A stretch of 64,000 bases of DNA from Pseudoxanthomonas sp. NC8. Its GTDB lineage: Bacteria; Pseudomonadota; Gammaproteobacteria; Xanthomonadales; Xanthomonadaceae. The notes beneath the pieces were generated by a model. That model saw only the letters and a list, made by a program, of their open reading frames with translations, was not told where the DNA came from and made no database searches. The position numbers and the translations under genes were made by a program. The stretch is taken from assembly GCA_025232375.1 (NCBI GenBank), contig CP060419.1, forward strand, positions 185,001 through 249,000. The letters are read 5' to 3'. Below, piece after piece: positions 10,050 through 21,048 of this stretch; positions within the stretch are counted from its first letter, which is position 1; every line of letters starts with the position of its first letter.

Positions 10050-10955
10050 TCAGCTCTCGGCCTTGCTCAGTTTAAGTGCCGATTCCAGCACCAGGAACAG
10101 GCGGCGGACTTCGCCGGCCAGCAGGGCGAAGCGCGCGTCCAGCTCCTGGCGCAGGTCGTCGCGCTCGGTGCTTTCCAGCTGGTCGACCGCGCCTTCGAGG
10201 AACTTGAGCTTGCGGACCACGAGATCCTCGCCGAGAACGAACGAGACATGGTCGTCCAGGTTCAGCGCCAGCTTCGTCACCTGCTTGCCGACCTCCAGGT
10301 GCTTGGCGATCTCGTCGCTGAGCAGTTCCTGGTTCTGCGCCTTGACCACCGCGCCGCCATCCATCGCGTCCTTGAGTTCGCACTCCTCGCCCAGCGTCAG
10401 GCCCTCGGCCAGCGGCTCGCCGCCGATCCAGCCGGTGAGCACGCTGCGCGGTGCCACTTCCGCGTTCGGCGGAATGGCCGGGAAGCTGCCCATCGCGCGG
10501 CGGATTTCCGAAGCCACCGCCTCGCCGCTCTTGCGCGAGGAGGTGTCCACGGCGAGGAAGCCGTGTTCCAGGTCCAGCAGCGCGTCGGTGCGCGAGCTCT
10601 TCACGAAGGCGCGCGGCAGCAGTTCGTGCAGCAGGTCGTCCTTCAACCGCTTGCGCGCCTTGCCGCCGAGCTTGCGGCCTTCCTTGTCCTCGATCTCGGC
10701 GACCTTCTGCGCCAGCAGGTCGTTGACCACCGAACCGGGCAGGATCTTGTTCTCGCTGCCGACCGACAGCCAGATCGAATCGCCGATGCGGTGCGAGAGC
10801 GCCTCCTCGCCGCGGCCGAACGGCGAGATGAAGCCGCTGGATGACAGCTCCAGCGGGCCGACCGGCTTGAGCGCGGCCTCCGGGAGCAGGGCATCGAGCT
10901 GGGAGAAATCGTGGGTGGTCGGGAAGCGGAAGAAGGTCAGGTTGCGGAAGAACAT
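10050..10955 (-). CDS. rdgC: Recombination-associated protein RdgC
   Basis: Intact 301-residue RdgC, a ring-shaped dimeric DNA-binding protein that counteracts RecA filament formation and acts at replication forks. Recognised from its start (MFFRNLTFFRFP) and the family blocks GFISPFGR, KILPGSVVNDLL, RKLGGKARKRLKDD, TSSRKSGEAV and LDDHVSFVL. The length matches the family. It is a single gene that faces away from neighbours, with ttcA upstream on the same strand 87 bp away. Confidence 0.95.
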   Translation of the reverse strand: MFFRNLTFFRFPTTHDFSQLDALLPEAALKPVGPLELSSSGFISPFGRGEEALSHRIGDSIWLSVGSENKILPGSVVNDLLAQKVAEIEDKEGRKLGGKARKRLKDDLLHELLPRAFVKSSRTDALLDLEHGFLAVDTSSRKSGEAVASEIRRAMGSFPAIPPNAEVAPRSVLTGWIGGEPLAEGLTLGEECELKDAMDGGAVVKAQNQELLSDEIAKHLEVGKQVTKLALNLDDHVSFVLGEDLVVRKLKFLEGAVDQLESTERDDLRQELDARFALLAGEVRRLFLVLESALKLSKAES

Positions 10956-11042
10956 GCGGAATCTCGGATCAGGGAGAGGCGGGCACGCAGGGGCGCGCCG
11001 CGCAGGAAACAGGAATGGCGTCGCAGGGCGCGCGACCCGCGG

Positions 11043-11988
11043 TCAGGCCGGCAAGGGTGGCTCGTCGTGCGGGCCGGAATATCCGCCGTCATCGGCCACG
11101 CTGCCGGCCAGCCAGGCGTGGGCGTCGGCAACGGCGGCGCCGTCGCGGTGGCCCTGGGGCGAGGAAGTCGAACAGCTTCGGATCGGACAGCTGCGAGGGC
11201 CGGATGTCGCCCAGCGCGCGGGCGATGGTCTCGATGCGCCCCGGCGATTCGCGCTCCCACTGCTTCATCATCAGCCCGACCTGCTTGCGCTGCAGGTTTT
11301 CCTGGCTGCCGCACAGGTTGCACGGGATGATCGGGAACCGGCGCGCATCGGCGTACTCGACGATGTCCGCTTCGCGCACGTAGGCCAGCGGACGGATGAC
11401 CACGTGCTGGCCGTCGTCGGACAGCAGCTTGGGCGGCATGCCGGACAGCTTGGCGTGGTGGAACAGGTTGAGGAAGAACGTGGCCACCGGGTCGTCGCGG
11501 TGGTGGCCCAGCGCGATCTTGGTGAAGCCGTGCGCGGCCGCGTACGAATACAGCGCGCCGCGGCGCATGCGCGAGCACAGCGAACACATGGTCTTGCCTT
11601 CCGGCACCACGCGGGTGACCACCGAATAGGTGTCCTGCTCGATGATGTGGAACGGCACGCCGAGCGAGCGCAGGTACTCGGGCAGCACGTGCTCGGGGAA
11701 GCCCGGCTGCTTCTGGTCGAGGTTGACCGCGACCAGCTCGAACGGCACCGGTGCCTTGCGCTGCAGCTGCAGCAGGATGTCCAGCATCGTGTAGCTGTCC
11801 TTGCCGCCGGACAGGCACACCATCACCTTGTCGCCGGCCTCGATCATGCCGAAATCGGCGATCGCCCAGCCGACCTGATGGCGGCGCAGGCGCTTGGCCA
11901 GCTTGATCTGTTCGCGCTGGACCACGCGCGGGTCGGGAGGGTTGCGGCTTCGCGGAGCCGGTTCGGGCAGGGGCAGGACGGCGCTCAT
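11043..11988 (-). CDS. ttcA: tRNA 2-thiocytidine(32) synthetase TtcA
   Basis: ATP- and iron-sulfur-dependent enzyme that thiolates C32 of certain tRNAs. The PP-loop [11 protein letters not shown] (ATP binding) is clear, as are the CxxC pairs [10 protein letters not shown] and CNLCGSQ for the cluster. The stretch [21 protein letters not shown] is nearly identical to family members. The start is the ATG at 11988 ([12 protein letters not shown]); 11997 is an alternative. One error near 11160 (CCAGGG region) shifts the last 35 residues. The frame ending DEPPLPA at 11043 gives a sensible tail. Confidence 0.93.
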
Positions 11989-12079
11989 CGCCGCCATTCT
12001 ACCGGCGGGCGCGGCGGTGGGCCGCGGCGAGCTGCACGGGCCGCGGGCACGGCGGCGCGCAGGTGTAAGCTTCGCCTCC

Positions 12080-12283
12080 GTGGAGACCTTCGATCCCAGC
12101 ACCGTCGCCGAACGCATCTCGGTCCTGCGCTGGGAACACCGCGCGCTGGACGAGCGGATCGGGCAGCTGGCCGCCAATCCGGACGACGACCTCGAGTCCA
12201 AGCGCCTGAAGCGACGCAAGCTGCAACTGAAGGACTGCATCGCCAGGCTGGAGAGCCTGCTGATTCCCGACCAGCCGGCCTGA
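12080..12283 (+). CDS. YdcH/DUF465-type small protein
   Basis: A 67-residue, highly charged helical protein from a GTG start at 12080. The pattern [19 protein letters not shown] followed by [16 protein letters not shown] is typical of YdcH (DUF465), a small coiled-coil family of unknown function found widely in proteobacteria. It lies divergent from ttcA and converges on plsB, with a perfect palindrome at the junction. Confidence 0.75.
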   Translation: METFDPSTVAERISVLRWEHRALDERIGQLAANPDDDLESKRLKRRKLQLKDCIARLESLLIPDQPA

Positions 12284-12292
12284 GCGGGATGG

Positions 12293-12311
12293 GGCGGACT
12301 GTCAGTCCGCC
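12293..12311. terminator. Perfect palindrome at convergent gene junction
   Basis: GGCGGACTG / CAGTCCGCC, 9-bp arms around a single T. It sits between the convergent YdcH-like and plsB genes and overlaps the plsB stop. There is no T tract, so it is either a weak terminator or an mRNA 3-prime end stabilising hairpin. Confidence 0.45.
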
Positions 12312-14986
12312 GGTGCAGGCTCCCCGTCTCCGGCCGCGCCGCCTCCGGGCTCACCCGCTCGATGGTGTGCCGCAGCTCGCGGCCCAGGATCAGCTTGGCG
12401 TCCTTGGCCCATACGTTCAGGCGGTCGTCGAACAGCAGCTTGCTGTTCTGGTCCGGCCAGACCAGCTTCAGTTCGCGCAGCTTCTGGATGAAGCCACGGA
12501 ACAGGCTCTTGTCGAAGAACTCGGGCGCAGCCGGCGCATAGAGCAGGCTCAGCCGCTGCGCGGCCAGGTGGCACAGGCTTTCCAGTTCGGCCGCGCCGAG
12601 CGTGCCGGGCCCGTTCTTCACCAGCACCGAAATGGCGATGTAGTAGCGCTCGAACGCCTGCTGCAAGGTGTGCCCGATCGCGCGCAGGCGGAACACCTCG
12701 TCGCTCTGGCCTGGCGGCGTTGCAGGATGCCGCCCTCGTCGTCGTTGATCTGCTGCAGCAGGCCTTCGCGCACGAACACGTCCGCGATGCGCTCGACGCG
12801 CTCGGCGAACTCGTCTTCGCTCCAAGGCAGGAACAGCTCGGCCTGCAGGAACGGGTAGACCGTGCGCCCCAGCCGCACCAGCGTGCGCCGGCTCATGCGC
12901 CGGTTGTGCTGGAAGCAGCAGGCGATCCACGACGAGGCGGTGAACAGGTGCACCACGTTGTTGCGGAAGTACGACAGCAACACCGCGGTGTCCTCGTCCA
13001 CCGACAGGACGTCGCCTAGCGGATGCGCCACCCGGTTGAGCACCCCGATCTCTTCGCCGTGGGCGACGATTTCCTCGGGGCTGTGCGGGGTGACGGTGAA
13101 GCGCTCGGAGTAGGGCAGTTCGGCCAGCAGGGTCTTGGACAGGGCGATCTGCACCAGCAGGTCGGCTTCGCCCATCGCGTGCTTGGGCGTGGACAGGATC
13201 GCCAGCGCCAGCAGGTTGATCGGGTTGACGTCGGCGGCACCGTTGACGTTGACCTGGATCTTCTGTGCCAGCGCGTCGACCGTGTCGGCCAATGGGAAGG
13301 CTTCTCCTCTTCGCCCAGCGGCTTGCCGTCCCAGTCCGGCGCGTGCTCGGACAGCACGTCGTCCAGCTGGATCGGCTCGCCGAAATTCACCACCACCTTG
13401 GCCGTAGTTGGAGCGCAGCACCTTGGGGATGCCCCACAGCAGCGACCAGATCGATTCCTTCTCCTTCGGCTTGCCGGAGAGCTCGTCCAGGTAGCTGTTG
13501 CCCTCCATCAGCTTCTCGTAGCCGATGTAGACCGGCTGGAACAGCACCGGGCGGTGGGCTGGCGCAGGTAGGCGCGCAGGGTCATCGCGATCATGCCGCC
13601 CTTGGGCTGCAGCAGCCGCCCGGTGCGCGAGCGGCCGCCTTCGATGAAGTACTCCAGCGAATAGCCGCCGGACACCAGCTGGGCCACGTATTCGGTGAAC
13701 ACGGCCGAATACAGCGGGTTGCCGCGGAAGCTGCGGCGCATGAAGAACGCGCCGCCCTTGCGCAGGATGGTCCCGACCACCGGCAGGTTGAGGTTGATGC
13801 CCGCTGCGATATGCGGCGGCACGATGCCGCGTTCGTACAGCAGGTACGACAGCAGCAGGTAGTCCATGTGGCTGCGGTGGCAGGGCACGTAGACCACCTC
13901 GTGGCCGGGCGCGGCTTCCTTGAGCTTGTCCAGGTGGTGGACCAGCACGCCGCGGTAGATCTTGTTCCACACCGGGGTGAGGATGAAGCTGGCCGAGCGC
14001 ACCACCGGGTGCGAATAGTCGGCGGCGATCTCCAGGCGTAGGCATGGGCCTTCTTCCTTGAGCTTCGATCGGTATGGAATTGTCGCGCCGGGCCTTGGTC
14101 GGCGATCGTCTCGCGCACGCTGTCGGCGGCCAGCACCTTGTCCACCAGCAGGCGCCGGGTCGACAGGTCCGGGCCGATGATCGCCGCGCGGATCCGGCGG
14201 AAATGCGCGCGCAGCACGCGCTGCAGCTTGCGCACGGTGCGCTCGGGCGGCAGGCCCTCGTCGACGGTCTCGCGCAGCGATACCGGCTCGGCGAAGCGGA
14301 CCAGGGTGTCGCGGCCGTTGAGCAGGATCGCCAGCAGCCGGCGGAAGCGACCGACCAGCGCCCAGTTCTCGGAGAACAGCACCGAGAACCAGCCGCTCTG
14401 CCGGTCCGGCGAGCGGCCGACGAAGATCGAGACCGGCACCAGGCGCACGTCCAGCGCGGGGTCGGCGCGGTGCGCCTGCAGCAGGCGGGCCAGCGAGTCG
14501 GAATGGGTGCGCGTGGCCGGGCGCTGGTCGGGGATCAGCGGCGCCGCGTTGCGCCGCGACAGGGCCACGTAGGCGCGTTTGCGCCCGGTCGGGTCGCGCG
14601 GCAGCGGCACCAGCGGCGAGGGCAGGCCGGCCTTGGCGGCAGGCCTTGTCCAGGATCAGCGCGTTGGACAGGCCGTAGTCCTCGAGCACGTAGCAGACCG
14701 GGCGCGGGTCGGCATAGGCCTCCAGGTCGGCGGGTTCGAGCTTGAGGTCCAGCCACGGGTCGGCCAGCCAGCCCAGCAGGCGGGACCACAGCGGGCGGCG
14801 CGGCGGCGCCGGGGCGCGGTTGGCGACATTGAGCGCGGTTCCGGCCACCGGCGTGGTTTCCGCCACCGGCGCAGGCACGTGCGCAGCGCGCGGGTCGGCG
14901 CCGGGCACTGCCGCTGCGTCGGTGCCCGTCGCGGGCTTGCTCCCGGGAGGCGGCTCCGGGAACGGAAAGGAATTCTGTTCAGGCAT
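12302..14986 (-). CDS. plsB: Glycerol-3-phosphate 1-O-acyltransferase PlsB
   Basis: Membrane-associated enzyme that starts phospholipid synthesis by acylating sn-glycerol-3-phosphate at position 1. The acyltransferase motif HxxxxD is in [16 protein letters not shown], followed by [12 protein letters not shown] and [11 protein letters not shown], the family blocks II and III. The total length of about 895 residues is as expected. Six or so frame changes (near 14650, 14085, 13565, 13400, 13300, 12715 and the last residues) occur, several at CCTTGG/CCAGG sequences. At 13396-13401 CCTTGG replaces an expected CCTGG. The gene is almost certainly intact in the organism. It is preceded by a lipoprotein gene 8 bp upstream. 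Confidence 0.93.
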
Positions 14987-14994
14987 GGACGGGA

Positions 14995-15959
14995 TTATCG
15001 CGCAGCGGGCGGGTCGTCCGGGGGCGGCGTGGTTGGCGGGGCCGACAGGCCGGGCACCACGGGGGCAGGCGTCGCCGAGGGCGTGGTAAGGAGTGCGGCG
15101 GCGTGTTGGGTAGTCGGTGAGGTACCAGCGCCCCTCGCGCCGGGTCAGGCCGACGGTGGTGTCGATTTCGGTGCCGGCCAGCGTGTAGTGGAGGCGCACG
15201 GTGGCATGGTCGCCCTTCTCCTCGACCAGACCGGTACGCAGGTCGGGTAAGGCTGCCGTCCAGGTCCAGGCCGTACTCCTCCAGCACGGTCTTGATCGTC
15301 GCGGCGACCGGACCCAGCCGACGCAGGCTTTCATCCATGCCCGCCGCGGTCAGGGCCGGATCGCCGTCCAGGCCGCTGTCGCGCGCGGCAGCCGCCAGGC
15401 GGTCGATCGCCGCCGCGGCGCGCTTGCGGTCGCCCAGCGGGGCGGTGGTCGACCAGGCGCCGGGGCGGCGATGACCTGCGCGTAGTGGGTGCGCTCGTCC
15501 GCGCTGTATTCGCCCCTGGGTGCGCACGTACTGGGTGCCGAACAGGGCCAACGAGCGGGCTGCATCGCGCAGCGCCCGGTCCTGCCCGGCCATCTGTCGC
15601 TCGAACGAGCGCTGCAGCCGCTTCTCCGCGCCGGGCGCGGACAGGATGGCCAGTGCCGGTCCGAGCTGCTCGTCGAGCGGCAGTTCGGTCAGCGGCCAGC
15701 GACTGCGTCCCTGCGCCCATGCCTCGGCCAGCTGCGCCCGTTCGGCGGCCGGCAGCGCATCGCGGGCGAAGGCCTGGAGATCGTTGTGCTGCAGGTGGTA
15801 GGCCAGCTGGCGCACGGCGCCGGCCGGTTCGCTGCTCGCGCCCGGCAGTTCGCCGGGCGAGGATTCGCGCCGGCAGCCGGCCAGGGCGAGGGTGACCACG
15901 ACGATCGCCAGCCACGGGGCGCGCGGGACCAGCCGGTTGCAGCGACGCGATGGGGACAT
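14995..15959 (-). CDS. Predicted lipoprotein of unknown function upstream of plsB
   Basis: Begins [29 protein letters not shown], a lipoprotein signal with lipobox. The mature part is largely helical (residues about 40-230: [37 protein letters not shown]). It then has a beta segment ([25 protein letters not shown]) and a Pro-rich tail ending at 14995. Three or four frame changes are needed. I do not recognise a named family. The position 8 bp before plsB suggests an operon, so a role in the envelope is plausible but unproven. Confidence 0.7.
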
Positions 15960-16027
15960 GGGCGGCATCCGGTAGGTCGCTGCCGAGTGTGGCCACAGCC
16001 CGGGGCATCGGCAAGGCATGCGCGCAC

Positions 16028-16052
16028 AAAAAAGGGAGGCGTTGAGCCTCCC
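16028..16052 (-). terminator. Rho-independent terminator downstream of pyrF
   Basis: On the minus strand GGGAGGC / GCCTCCC with loop TCAAC, followed by TTTTTT. It lies about 120 bp beyond the pyrF stop. The intervening stretch 16143-16185 is unusually AT-rich for this genome. Confidence 0.8.
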
Positions 16053-16170
16053 TCAATCCGGCCGGAACCGGAGGACATCGTGTTGTGGCACGGTTCCGGC
16101 CAAGGACCGGACGCGGCCATCCTAGCGCCGGATCACAGCTCAGGCAATACTTTAGATTGAATTAAGTAAA

Positions 16171-16905
16171 TCATTGATTATTATAGCTGAGGGCGCTTCT
16201 GATCTCGGTCTGGATGGCCACCGCGGCCGCGCACGGATCGCTCGCCTGGCGGATCGGCCGGCCAACCACGATGGCATCGGCACCGTCACGGAACGCCTCG
16301 GCCACGCCGACGCTGCGCTTCTGGTCGTCCCCGGCCGGTCCGCCCGGACGGATGCCGGGGCAGACGATCGAGAAGCCGGTTCCGGTGGCGCGGCGGATCG
16401 GCCCGGCTTCGAGTCCGGACGCGATCACGCCATCGATGCCGGCGGCCTGCGCGGCGCGGGCGCGCTCGACCACGACGGTTTCCGGTTCGCCGGAGATGCC
16501 CATCGAGCGCAGGTCGGTGCCGTCCATCGAGGTGAGCACGGTGACCGCGAGCAGGCGCATGTCGGAACCGGCATTGGCCTCGGCGGCGGCCTGCATCATC
16601 GCCGGGTGCCAACCGTGGATGGTGCAGTAGCTGACCGGCCAGCGACCCAGGCCGCGGATCACCCCGGCGACCGTGGCCGGGATGTCGAAGAACTTCAGGT
16701 CGACGAACACGCGCTTGTCGCGCGCGGCCAGGTCGTCGAGGACCTGGAAGTATTCGCCCGAGGCCAGCAGTTCCATGCCGATCTTGTAGAAGCGGACGCT
16801 GTCGCCGAGACGGTCGACCCACTCGCGCGCCTGCACGCGGCCCGGCACGTCCAAGGCGAAGATCAGCCGATCCTCCGGCGCCAGCTGCAGCGGCGGCCGG
16901 CTCAT
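16171..16905 (-). CDS. pyrF: Orotidine 5'-phosphate decarboxylase PyrF
   Basis: Last step of UMP synthesis: decarboxylation of OMP. The protein is intact (244 residues). The catalytic DxKxxD-type motif is in [14 protein letters not shown], with RLIFALDV near the start and GIRPGG / DAIVVGRPI phosphate-binding segments near the end. The ATG overlaps the stop of the upstream acid phosphatase gene (ATGA), which indicates translational coupling. A terminator follows at 16028-16052. Confidence 0.96.
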   Translation of the reverse strand: MSRPPLQLAPEDRLIFALDVPGRVQAREWVDRLGDSVRFYKIGMELLASGEYFQVLDDLAARDKRVFVDLKFFDIPATVAGVIRGLGRWPVSYCTIHGWHPAMMQAAAEANAGSDMRLLAVTVLTSMDGTDLRSMGISGEPETVVVERARAAQAAGIDGVIASGLEAGPIRRATGTGFSIVCPGIRPGGPAGDDQKRSVGVAEAFRDGADAIVVGRPIRQASDPCAAAVAIQTEIRSALSYNNQ

Positions 16906-17778
16906 CGCGCCACCTCCAGCGCCGCGCGCTTGGCGGCGCGCCGCGCGTCGCGCGGCTGGCGCCAGTCGTTGTCGAACAGTGCCGGCTCCCAGCTGCCGTA
17001 GGTCGGATTGGGCAGCATCCACCAGCGCTCGCCGAACCACGCGTCGTACTTGTCGAGCAGCTCCTGCCGCCCGGCCGGGCTGTTGTCGTAGATCCGCGCG
17101 AAGTCGCCGAGCTGGTCGCCGAACTGCATCAGCACGCGGTATTTGCGGCCGGCCAGCTGGCGCCGGCAGTCCTTCTCCGAGCCGTCCTGCTCGCAGTCGG
17201 CGACCACCGTGCCGAGGCCCAGGAACACGCTTTCGTCGGCCACTGGCAGGCCCGCGGAGCGCAGGTTGGCCTGGGTCGCGTCCTTCAGGTGCACGGCGCG
17301 GTTGGAGATGTAGACCGGGGTGACGCCCCTGGCATTGGCGGCGCGGGCGAACTCGACCACGCCCGGTACGGCCTTGGCCTTGGCGCTCCTCGACCCAGGC
17401 ATCCCAGCTCGGGTCGCTGTACTCGGCGCCATCACGGACCAGGCGCGCCTGGTAGGGCGAGTTGTCGAGCACGGTCTCGTCGATATCGAGGATCACCGCC
17501 GGCTTCAGGCCCTTGGCCGCGTTGCCGCGCTCCTCGGGGACCAGCGCGTCCCAGTCGGCCTGCTTCAGCGCCACGTCCAGGTGGTCGATGGCGGCGCGAT
17601 AGGTCTGGGCGGCGGCGGCGCGGTACTCGGCCGAGCGCTGCACCCAGAGCACGGCGTTGAGGTTGTCGTCGGCCGGCGCGGTGGCCGGCAGCGCGGCGGC
17701 GGGCGCCTCGGGACGCACCGGCTGGCACGCGGCCAGCAGGCCGGCGGCAAGGGCCGCACAGAGCAGGGAAAGACGCAT
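16902..17778 (-). CDS. HAD acid phosphatase, class B/e(P4)-like lipoprotein
   Basis: Secreted phosphatase or 5'-nucleotidase of the HAD superfamily. Lipoprotein signal [18 protein letters not shown]; the catalytic motif [16 protein letters not shown] gives the two nucleophile-region Asp residues; SNRAVHLKD supplies motif II and [12 protein letters not shown] a later acidic motif. One frame change near 17390 at GACCCAGGC. The family member e(P4) dephosphorylates NMN and nucleotides at the outer membrane. Coupling with pyrF is compatible with nucleotide salvage, but that is inference. Confidence 0.88.
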
Positions 17779-17853
17779 GAAGCCCGGTCTCGGAAACAGC
17801 AGGGGCGACAGTTTACCGGCTGGCCGACGGCATCCGCGTGGCAGGGCTGGTGC

Positions 17854-18394
17854 TCAACCGGCGAGCGGCAGGCGCGGGTGCAGGTCGGTCACGCCCACGT
17901 CCACGCCGCACTGGCTGAACAGCGTGGTGGCCTTGGCCGCGGTGGTGGGTCTGGTGGTTGAAGAAATGCAGCAGCAGGTGCGACAGGCGCCGGCGCTGCT
18001 GTTCGCCGCGCATGCTGCCGTAGCGCAGCGTCCGCTCGAGGTCGGTGCCGTCGAGCTGGTCGATCCACGCCACGATGATCGCGTCCAGCTCCTGCCGGCG
18101 CGTCCACCACGCCGCCAGGTCGGCGCACGGCTGCGCATCGAGCCGTTCGGGCATGGCGGTGCCGGCGAGGGCCTGCAGCGCGGTCCAGCGACCGTCCGCG
18201 TCGTTGGCGGCAAAGCGCTTCAGCCACACCGTGTCGGCGACCACCAGGTGGTTGAGTGTGCCGAGGATCGAGCCGAAGAACGCACCGCGCGGTTCATCGA
18301 CCGCACCGGCTGGCAGCGTCGAAGCCGCGCGCTGCAGGTTGGCGTTCATCCAGCGGTTGTAGTCGGCCAGCAACGCGAAGTGGTCGCGCATCAT
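17854..18394 (-). CDS. DinB family protein (predicted metal-dependent hydrolase fold)
   Basis: Four-helix DinB/YfiT-type protein. The three metal-binding His positions are apparent: LNHLVVADTVW, then HHxxxH within LLLHFFNHQTHHRGQ. The frame shifts near 17945, and the continuing frame ATTLFSQCGVDVGVTDL closes the protein at 17854. Its start overlaps the stop of the GNAT gene (ATGA), so it is the third gene of the rep-GNAT-DinB unit. Members are often thiol transferases or hydrolases; the exact role is unknown. Confidence 0.82.
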
Positions 18395-18912
18395 CGGGTC
18401 TCCACAGTTTCGAACAGCAGGATTTCCTCGTCCTTGCCCGGCAGGGAAATGGTGCCGGCGTCGCGCAGGCCGAGGCGCCGCAGCAGCGCGATCGAACGCG
18501 CGTTGCCGGGCGAGACGATCGCCAGCACGCGCGGCAGGGCCAGGGTGGTGCGCGCGTGGTCCAGTACCGCGCCTGCGGCCTCGAAGGTAAGGCCCTGCCC
18601 GTAGTACCCGGGCAGCAGCGCGAAGCCGAGATCCGGTCCGGGCAGGCCCTCGCGCACCACCAGCCCGCACAGTCCGATCGGCGCGCCGCCGTGGCGCGGC
18701 TCGACCGCGTACATGCCCATCCCGTGGCGGGCATAGCCGGCGATCGGCCCTTCGCGCAGGTAGGTGCGCGCCTGCGCCTCGTCGCGCACGCCACGGTCGC
18801 CAATGAAACGCAGGAAGTCGGGCTGGTTGAGCAGCTCGACCATGAAGCCGGCATCCCCCTCGTCCAGCTCGCGCAGGCGTAGCCGGCCGGTGGTGGCGAT
18901 GGCGGCGCGCAC
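18391..18912 (-). CDS. GNAT N-acetyltransferase (RimJ/RimL-like)
   Basis: About 173 residues from a GTG at 18912, immediately after the rep stop and with 1 base between. Acetyl-CoA binding features: PIGLCGLVVREGLPGPDLGFALLPGYYGQGLTFEA contains the Q/RxxGxG/A-like loop of the RimJ/RimL subgroup, and VSPGNARSIALLRRLGLRDAG is the typical NxxSxxLxxKxGF equivalent. It overlaps the next gene. Substrate unknown. Confidence 0.85.
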   Translation of the reverse strand: MRAAIATTGRLRLRELDEGDAGFMVELLNQPDFLRFIGDRGVRDEAQARTYLREGPIAGYARHGMGMYAVEPRHGGAPIGLCGLVVREGLPGPDLGFALLPGYYGQGLTFEAAGAVLDHARTTLALPRVLAIVSPGNARSIALLRRLGLRDAGTISLPGKDEEILLFETVETR

Positions 18913-18913
18913 C

Positions 18914-20921
18914 TCAGTCGCCGAGCAGCGCGTGGATCGCGGCGAAGCCGGCGCTGGCCCGTTCCTGCTTCTGCGCCGCGTCGGCGACCGGGTCGGCGCC
19001 GTCACGCTGCAGTTCGGCGGCCGGCAGCTCGTCGAGGAAGCGGCTGGGCTTGAGCCGCACCTTCTCGCGGAAACGCCGGGTCTCGCGGCTGTAGCTGAGC
19101 CACAACCGGCTCTTGGCGCGGGTGATGCCGACGTACATAAGCCGGCGCTCCTCCTCCAGCGAGCCCTCTTCCAGTGCGGCGTCGTGCGGCAGGGTGCCGT
19201 CCTCGCAACCGATGATGAACACGTAGCCGAACCTCCAGGCCCTTGGCCGCGTGCAGGCTCATCAGCCGCACCTGGTTGCCGCCGTCGTCCTTGTCGTTGC
19301 GCGACAGCAGCGCCAGCTGCGCGGTAAGGTCGCCGGCATTTGCGCCGCGCGGGCCGCCTTCGAACCATTCGGCCAGTTCGTCCAGGTTGGCCTTGCGCCG
19401 CTGGAACGAGGCTTCGTCCTTGGTCTGCGCGCGCAGTTCGGTGAGCAGGCCCGACTTCTCGGTAAGGCGCCGGACCAGCTCGGCGGCGCTCAGCTTCGAG
19501 GCATGGTCGCGCAGGTCGGCGATCGCGTCGTTGAATGCGCCCAGGCCGTTGGCCGCGCGCGGTGGCAGCTGCTGCAGCGCGCCCATCGACTGCGCCGCGC
19601 GCGACATCGGCATGTGCTTGCTCTGGGCCAGTTCGGCCAGTTTCGCCAGCGAGGTCGCACCGACCTCGCGCTTGGGCGACTGCACCGCGCGCAGGAACGC
19701 GGCGTCGTCCTCCGGATTGGCGATCACCCGCAGCCAAGGACAGCGCATCCTTCACTTCCTTGGCGCTCGAGGAACGCGGTGCCGCCGGTGAGGTGGTAGG
19801 GCACGCGCAGCAGCTGCAACGCCTTCTCCAGCACCCGTGACTGGTGGTTGCCGCGGAACAGGATGCAGACCTCGTTCCACGGAACCTGCTTCGCTTCGTT
19901 GAGGAAAGCGATCTCGCTGGCGACCTTCTCCGCCTCGTGCTCGTTGTCGCGGCACTCCCATACGCGGATCCGCTCGCCGTCGGCCTGGTCGCTCCACAGC
20001 GTCTTCAGGTGCTGATGCGGGTTGCGTGAGATCAGCGCGTTGGCCGCGCGCAGCACGCGGTTGGAGCAGCGGTAGTTCTGCTCGAGCTTGATCACCTGCA
20101 GCGCGGGGTAGTCGCGCTCCATCTGCTGCAGGTTCTCCGGGTTGGCGCCGCGCGCCAGGCATAGATGCTCTGGTCGTCGTCGCCCACGCAGGTGAAATTG
20201 CCCTTCGGTCCGGCGATGGCCTTGAGCAGGCGGTACTGGGCGTCGTTGGTGTCCTTGGCACTCGTCCACCAGCAGGTAGCCGATGCGTTCACGCCAGCCG
20301 GCGACGATCTCGGCGTCCGCTTCCAGGATCTGCACCGGCAGGCGGATCAGGTCGTCGAAATCGACCGCGTTGAACGAGGACAGCCGCGCCTGGTAGCGCG
20401 CGTAAAGCTTGGCCGCGTCCATCTCGCGGGTGGAGCGCGCGGCGGCCAGCGCCTGTTCCGGCGACAGCCCGGCGTTCTTCGCGCGCGAGATCAGGTTCTT
20501 CGCATCGTCGATCGCGTCGGGCTTGGCGCCGGGCATCAGGTCCTTGACCTGGGCCGCTGTCGTCGGCGTCGAAGATCGAGAAGCCGCGCTTGAGCCCGAC
20601 CGCGGCGTGCTCGATCTGCAGGAACTTCAGGCCCAGCGCATGGAAGGTGCAGATCGTCAGCCCTTCGGCCGCATCGCCCTTGATCCGCTTGGCCACGCGC
20701 TCGCGCATTTCCTTGGCGGACTTGTTGGTGAAGGTGATCGCGGCGATGCGCCTTGGCCGGGTAGCGGCCGGTGCCCACCAGGTGGGCGATCTTCTCGACG
20801 ATGACCCGGGTCTTGCCGCTGCCGGCGCCGGCCAGCACCAGCAGCGGGCCCTGGTCATGCAGCACGGCGGCGCGTTGGGGGAATTGAGCACGACGGGAAA
20901 ACGGTTGAGCGGGCTGCGCAT
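18914..20921 (-). CDS. rep: ATP-dependent DNA helicase Rep (UvrD-like superfamily 1)
   Basis: 3'-5' DNA helicase that helps replication forks pass obstacles. Walker [18 protein letters not shown] (about 20790-20840), motif Ia [11 protein letters not shown], motif [17 protein letters not shown], motif [12 protein letters not shown] and motif [14 protein letters not shown] are all present. The length of 669 residues fits Rep better than UvrD. At least eight frame breaks exist, including CCAAGG at 19734-19739 and CCTTGG at 19758-19763, where CCTGG/CCAGG is expected. I consider them sequencing errors. First gene of a rep-GNAT-DinB unit. Confidence 0.9.
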
Positions 20922-21048
20922 TCTACCGGCTGGCGCCGCCGGCCCCGGAAAGGCCCGCGCCGACGGCTCGTTCCGGCGACCGGGGACATGCGGCCGGGCG
21001 GCTTTCGCGATATTTTCCGTGGCGTCCCATCAAGGATTGGAGGAGACG

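Noticed and set aside
10063..12858. A 931-codon open frame on the plus strand
   Set aside because: It lies antisense to rdgC, ttcA and plsB, all recognised by motif. Its composition (Arg, Ser, Ala) is that of a shadow frame in GC-rich DNA.
16143..16185. AT-rich stretch after pyrF as a foreign insertion or attachment site
   Set aside because: It contains the pyrF C-terminus and stop and has no repeats or integrase nearby.
18914..20921. rep as a decayed pseudogene
   Set aside because: Every helicase motif is intact when frames are joined, and the breaks carry the same CCWGG signature as those in the essential rpoD.
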